In this document: in pieces, positions 15,081-18,432 of the stretch
How positions within the stretch are numbered: position 1 is the first letter of the stretch
How the letters are laid out: each line of letters starts with the position of its first letter
Source of the DNA: Candidatus Omnitrophota bacterium
GTDB taxonomy: Bacteria > Omnitrophota > Gorgyraeia > Duberdicusellales > 4484-171
Length of the DNA: 18,432 nt
Reading direction: 5' to 3'
Assembly: GCA_023818995.1 (NCBI GenBank)
Contig: JAMWDA010000010.1
Location: 1-18,432, forward strand
Notes under the pieces: model-generated
What the model was told of the DNA's origin: nothing
Databases searched by the model: none
Seen by the model: only the letters and a program-made list of their open reading frames with translations
Position numbers and translations under genes: made by a program

Positions 15081-15362
15081 ATGAAGAAATTAATTTTAAC
15101 TATCCTTATATTACTGTTTATTCCTTTACAAATTAAAGCTCAACAGACAAAAACATTTCGTGTTTGTGTAACCGTACCGCAGATTATCGGTCTCAATGAT
15201 GAAGATACCACTAACCTTAGAGAAGAACCCTCCGATAAAGAGAAAACAGAAGAAAAAGAGGAGGTAGCTTTAGCAAAGAAGAATATGAAAAATTACACTA
15301 TAACAGAAGAAATTATCCGTGAGGGCAAACCAATAATTATACGCACCATTGTAGCAAAATAA
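15081..15362 (+). CDS. Small secreted protein under riboswitch control
   Basis: I do not recognise a family. The 93-residue product begins with a signal peptide (MKK, hydrophobic 4-17, cleavage likely after IKA at about 20). The mature part starts with a strand-like segment, FRVCVTVPQIIGLN, then an acidic and lysine-rich stretch (EEPSDKEKTEEKEE, about 49-62), and ends with a second strand-like segment (PIIIRTIVAK). An AGGGAGG ribosome binding site (15066-15072) is eight bases before the ATG. The c-di-GMP riboswitch directly upstream implies a role in surface attachment, matrix or pilus formation. The gene converges, with an 11-base gap, on the large outer-membrane-type gene, which may be its export or assembly partner (inference from position only). 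It contains a single cysteine in the mature part. Confidence 0.75.
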   Translation: MKKLILTILILLFIPLQIKAQQTKTFRVCVTVPQIIGLNDEDTTNLREEPSDKEKTEEKEEVALAKKNMKNYTITEEIIREGKPIIIRTIVAK

Positions 15363-15373
15363 TGCTATCAATT

Positions 15374-18298
15374 CTACGATTTTTTTCTTAAAGGTATATG
15401 GAATATGTAAGTGGTTCCTTCCTGTAACTCTATCTCATTTCTAATCTTTATAGAAGGTAAATACTCTATAGGTAGAGAATTAACGTCAAGAATAATTGTA
15501 TGCTTACCTGATTCCACATTTCTAAAGAAATAACTACCTTCAAAATCAGTAAGAGTTGTATTTTTATTATCAAGAATTATTTTTGCCCGCGAAATAAATG
15601 TATCTCCTAAATCGGGTATACCATTACCATTCATATCATAAAATACTACCCCGTATATGCCAGACTTGGTAGTAAGACCGAAATCGGCAATAATTGTTTT
15701 ACCCTGAACAACCTCTAATTCCTTATAGGATGTGGTAGAAAAAACATAACCTTTAGGAATAGTTAAAGGGTCAATACTTACAATTACTTTCTTTGCTTTT
15801 ACACCACAAACGTACTCTCCTTTAGCATTAGTTACCACTTTCTTTGAACCAACATTAACTTTAACTCCTGCTATTCCTTCTTCATTCTCATCCTTCTTAC
15901 CATCACCATTGGTATCTTTAAAAATCACACCTTTTATCTTACAAGATGGTCCCCATCGTAAAGGTAAATCCCATAACGAACGCATTCCCCAAGAAATATA
16001 TAGGTCATTATAAGCTTCCCGTTGAGTATTCTCAGCCCATATATTATTTAACCTACTATCAATATAGAATTCTAAATCGTTGGTAGGCGTGCAATTCAAA
16101 CTTAAACCATAGGTAAGAACATCTTCACCAGCAAGGAAACTCCTCTCCCCTTCTGTGCGCTCTTCATCACGATAAGAAGAGTTTAAGCTAACAGATAAAA
16201 GAGGTGAAAGTTGTTTATTGTAGTTCATACCCAAAGTCCACACTCCCGGATGAAACAGCTTCCCTGTATAGAGGTCTTCAACCCAAGAGTAATCGTAATT
16301 TGTATATAATCCTAAATTCTTTATAGGATATATACTAAATCCACTATTTAATCCAAAACTACTGTATTCTGAAGAGGGAGAGAGAGGGAATTTATTTACC
16401 TGATAACTATTGCCCAGATAAAAAGATAGCCTCTTATCGCCAAGAATTTTAAAACCTCTATTGTAACGGTTACTTACTCTAAAACTCTTTCGGGGAGATA
16501 AAAGCCCTGGATTATTAATATATGAAAAAGATGTATTAAAAGTAGAATTCGTATCTAAAGGAAAAGTAATATCTGTATCCCAATCGTAATTTAGGCTACG
16601 GGGTTTACCAAGATTGTATAAGTAACGGTCGCGGTAAATATCTAACTGTGAAGATATATCTATCCCACCAAATTTATAGTTTAAACCAAATAAACTGCCT
16701 ATCTCGCCTCTATCCGAAGGCCAACCAGTAATATTAGTAAAATTTTTCTCTATATTCCTAAAATTAATTCGGAAAGCTAAATCCTCTTTTCTAAATTCTG
16801 AATTTATAAACCCAGCTGTACTATATCCATCAGAAGCAATCTCAGAAGATATGTTTACATTATCTAAATTAAATCCGCTCTCCCAAGAAAAAACATTATC
16901 TCTAAGATAATCTTCTCTTGCCGAACCATAACCTCTAACAAAATTTATACTGTAACGACTTCTCTGGGAAGGATAAAAACTCAATTTTCCTCCCTCTAAG
17001 AAAGCTTCTTTCTCTTCCACAATTCCCGGAGAAAAATAACCAAATACTTCCCTCTCCTTACCCCATAAAAAGTCGTATCTTAACTTATTATTAAAAACTC
17101 TTCCATCCAAAATAACACCCCTTACACCACTACTAGGTAATGTAAGGTCAGAAAATCTCTTAGAAACATCAAAACCAGAAATATTAAAATCTTTAAAATT
17201 ACCTATGTGAGCCTTGGTTAAACCTAAAGTATAAGTATCCACATGGGTATCTTCCTTAAAACCACTAAAACTACCTGTAGCAAACATATCTCCATAGGGT
17301 GTTTCTCCAGAGAGTCTTGCCCATTGATTTACTCCGTAACTTTTTTTATTAACTGTGCCTAAACGTTTACCCTCATAATAGGAACTACCGGAAAGGGAAT
17401 AGGTTAATTTAAATGGCTGAACAAGTTCTTCCCCAGCTCCTTCTCTGATACCTAAATAGGAAGCCTCTATAGGGAAAATAACTTTAGTAATAAATGTCCA
17501 TCTACCTTTTTTATCCCATAGATGAAGAAATGTATAACCCCTTTTACTCCCAATAACTTTCACCGCGTCTTTATCTATTCTTTTTACCTCAATGGTCTCC
17601 GGATCAACTGCTAAGAATCTCTCAATATCCTTACCTCTAAGGATAACTGATTTGTTCTGCTCTATCTCAATAGTAGTTTTAGGCTGAGTTGCCCATAACG
17701 CATCATCTAACCATAATGTTCTCTCTTCTTTAGCTATCTCTTTCTCCTCAATCTTGGGCTTTTTAAGAGGAACTCCCCTCATCTTAGCCATTAATTTTTC
17801 TTCCCTTTCTCTCTTCTTCTCTATCAAAGCTAATATTTTCTCTATCCTCTTTTTTCTTCCTTTATCCTCAAAGGGAACCTCTTCATAAATAAACACCTCT
17901 TCAGGTTTTTTTTGAAAAAGTTTTAGAGTCTCTTGGATAACCTCCTCCTTTTTTTTCTTTCTAACCTCTTTTGAAGGAAGTGTTTTATATTCTCTCTCCT
18001 TTTGAGGAGGAGTGATCTCTCTTTCAGGTATCTTTACGGCTGTAGGAGTAGCTTCTTCTATGAAACCTTCTTTTAATCTTTTAGTAAAATCAATATAAAA
18101 TAGCGGTTCATTACTGGAAGGAGAAATAATATGAGCAAGGGTAAAATAATTTATTGCTTCCTCGTAAGATTCCTTAGCAAGGGCTTCCTTACCCTTTGCC
18201 ATAAGATAATTGTAAGAGAGTTGCTGACCATAAAGAGATATGGGGTGAATTAAACAAAAATAAATTATCCCTAATATGTATAATAATTTTTTCTCCAT
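15374..18298 (-). CDS. Large outer-membrane usher-like protein, SdrD-B C-terminus
   Basis: This 974-residue multidomain protein matches no single family I know. Order: signal peptide (1-24, cleavage near LYG-QQ); a TPR-like helical pair (about 30-75, ALAKESYEEAINYFTLAHIISPSSNEP type); a Lys/Glu-rich, probably coiled-coil and extended region (about 90-195); a domain at about 205-278 (IEIEQNKSVILRGKDIERFL, VDPETIEVKRID, GYTFLHLWDKKG) that resembles the pilus-formation/secretin N-terminal domain of CpaC-type proteins; about 295-780, rich in alternating polar/aromatic strands (YSLSGSSYYEG, FNTSFSYINNPG), probably a large beta-barrel; and two C-terminal SdrD-B-like modules with DxNxDGxxD-type loops, DTNGDGKKDENEE at 795-807 and DMNGNGIPDLGD at 888-899. 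A secretin pore domain is missing. An usher-like role in exporting or anchoring a surface fibre is inferred. No clear ribosome binding site precedes the ATG. Confidence 0.7.
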   Translation of the reverse strand: MEKKLLYILGIIYFCLIHPISLYGQQLSYNYLMAKGKEALAKESYEEAINYFTLAHIISPSSNEPLFYIDFTKRLKEGFIEEATPTAVKIPEREITPPQKEREYKTLPSKEVRKKKKEEVIQETLKLFQKKPEEVFIYEEVPFEDKGRKKRIEKILALIEKKREREEKLMAKMRGVPLKKPKIEEKEIAKEERTLWLDDALWATQPKTTIEIEQNKSVILRGKDIERFLAVDPETIEVKRIDKDAVKVIGSKRGYTFLHLWDKKGRWTFITKVIFPIEASYLGIREGAGEELVQPFKLTYSLSGSSYYEGKRLGTVNKKSYGVNQWARLSGETPYGDMFATGSFSGFKEDTHVDTYTLGLTKAHIGNFKDFNISGFDVSKRFSDLTLPSSGVRGVILDGRVFNNKLRYDFLWGKEREVFGYFSPGIVEEKEAFLEGGKLSFYPSQRSRYSINFVRGYGSAREDYLRDNVFSWESGFNLDNVNISSEIASDGYSTAGFINSEFRKEDLAFRINFRNIEKNFTNITGWPSDRGEIGSLFGLNYKFGGIDISSQLDIYRDRYLYNLGKPRSLNYDWDTDITFPLDTNSTFNTSFSYINNPGLLSPRKSFRVSNRYNRGFKILGDKRLSFYLGNSYQVNKFPLSPSSEYSSFGLNSGFSIYPIKNLGLYTNYDYSWVEDLYTGKLFHPGVWTLGMNYNKQLSPLLSVSLNSSYRDEERTEGERSFLAGEDVLTYGLSLNCTPTNDLEFYIDSRLNNIWAENTQREAYNDLYISWGMRSLWDLPLRWGPSCKIKGVIFKDTNGDGKKDENEEGIAGVKVNVGSKKVVTNAKGEYVCGVKAKKVIVSIDPLTIPKGYVFSTTSYKELEVVQGKTIIADFGLTTKSGIYGVVFYDMNGNGIPDLGDTFISRAKIILDNKNTTLTDFEGSYFFRNVESGKHTIILDVNSLPIEYLPSIKIRNEIELQEGTTYIFHIPLRKKS

Positions 18299-18432
18299 AA
18301 ACCAAAAAGAATATAATTCTCATATCCAATAGATGATTTTTCTCCCCATGATGAATATCGGAATTTATCTTTAGAATGTAATTTTATTATCAAACTCTAA
18401 TCTCTTATCTCTCTAATTATTAGTTTACCTAC
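18299..18432. other. Upstream region of the usher-like gene, window edge
   Basis: These 134 AT-rich bases precede the minus-strand usher-like gene and run off the window. I found no riboswitch core of the kind seen at 14865, no convincing promoter and no coding sequence. If the large gene has a regulatory leader, it either lies beyond the edge or is not recognisable by eye. Confidence 0.4.

Noticed and set aside
15374..18298. A type II/IV secretin
   Set aside because: The N-terminal domain is secretin-like, but no secretin pore domain follows and the C-terminus is SdrD-B-like.

Overview
The window is AT-rich bacterial DNA and reads as chromosome rather than plasmid or phage. A lipoprotein-type PstS, a LpxL/HtrB-type acyltransferase and two outer-membrane-type proteins point to a diderm (Gram-negative) host. 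Most products are recognisable only at family level and the gene order matches no model organism I know, so an uncultivated lineage such as Omnitrophota or a similar candidate phylum is a guess from style, not a demonstrated assignment.

Layout. 1-484: a decayed transposase fragment (ISNCY-like) and a possible promoter. 485-5288 (+): a tightly packed phosphate-uptake operon, pstS-pstC-pstA-pstB1-pstB2-phoU. It has two different PstB ATPases whose catalytic motifs have decayed in exactly complementary ways. 5295-9112 (-): a MetF-like methylenetetrahydrofolate reductase, an ABC-F ATPase, a small outer-membrane-type protein and a Nudix (MutT-like) hydrolase, probably one transcript. 9113-9842: a gene-poor gap with a badly decayed, internally deleted IS481-like transposase, a 22-nt near-perfect inverted repeat and a palindromic repeat. 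9843-14675 (-): an overlapping operon of a CheY-like receiver, a GAF-HD-GYP c-di-GMP phosphodiesterase, an MGDG-synthase/MurG-like glycosyltransferase, a LpxL-like acyltransferase, a family 2 glycosyltransferase and a protein-isoaspartate methyltransferase.

14676-15080: a divergent control region carrying a c-di-GMP-I (GEMM-I) riboswitch on the + strand, followed by two tandem terminator hairpins. Each hairpin contains a stretch complementary to the conserved GGCAAAC segment of the aptamer. The switch precedes a 93-residue secreted protein (15081-15362). A 974-residue protein converges on it (15374-18298, -) with signal peptide, TPR-like region, charged coiled-coil region, a pilus-formation/secretin N-terminal-type domain, a probable large beta-barrel and two C-terminal SdrD-B-like calcium-binding-type modules.

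How it may work together. A c-di-GMP-degrading enzyme faces a c-di-GMP-sensing RNA across one intergenic region, and the RNA controls a secreted protein next to a possible usher-like outer-membrane protein. This looks like a local c-di-GMP circuit for a surface structure (inference). Separately, the two PstB proteins look like an obligate heterodimer with one catalytic and one degenerate ATP site (inference from visible motifs).
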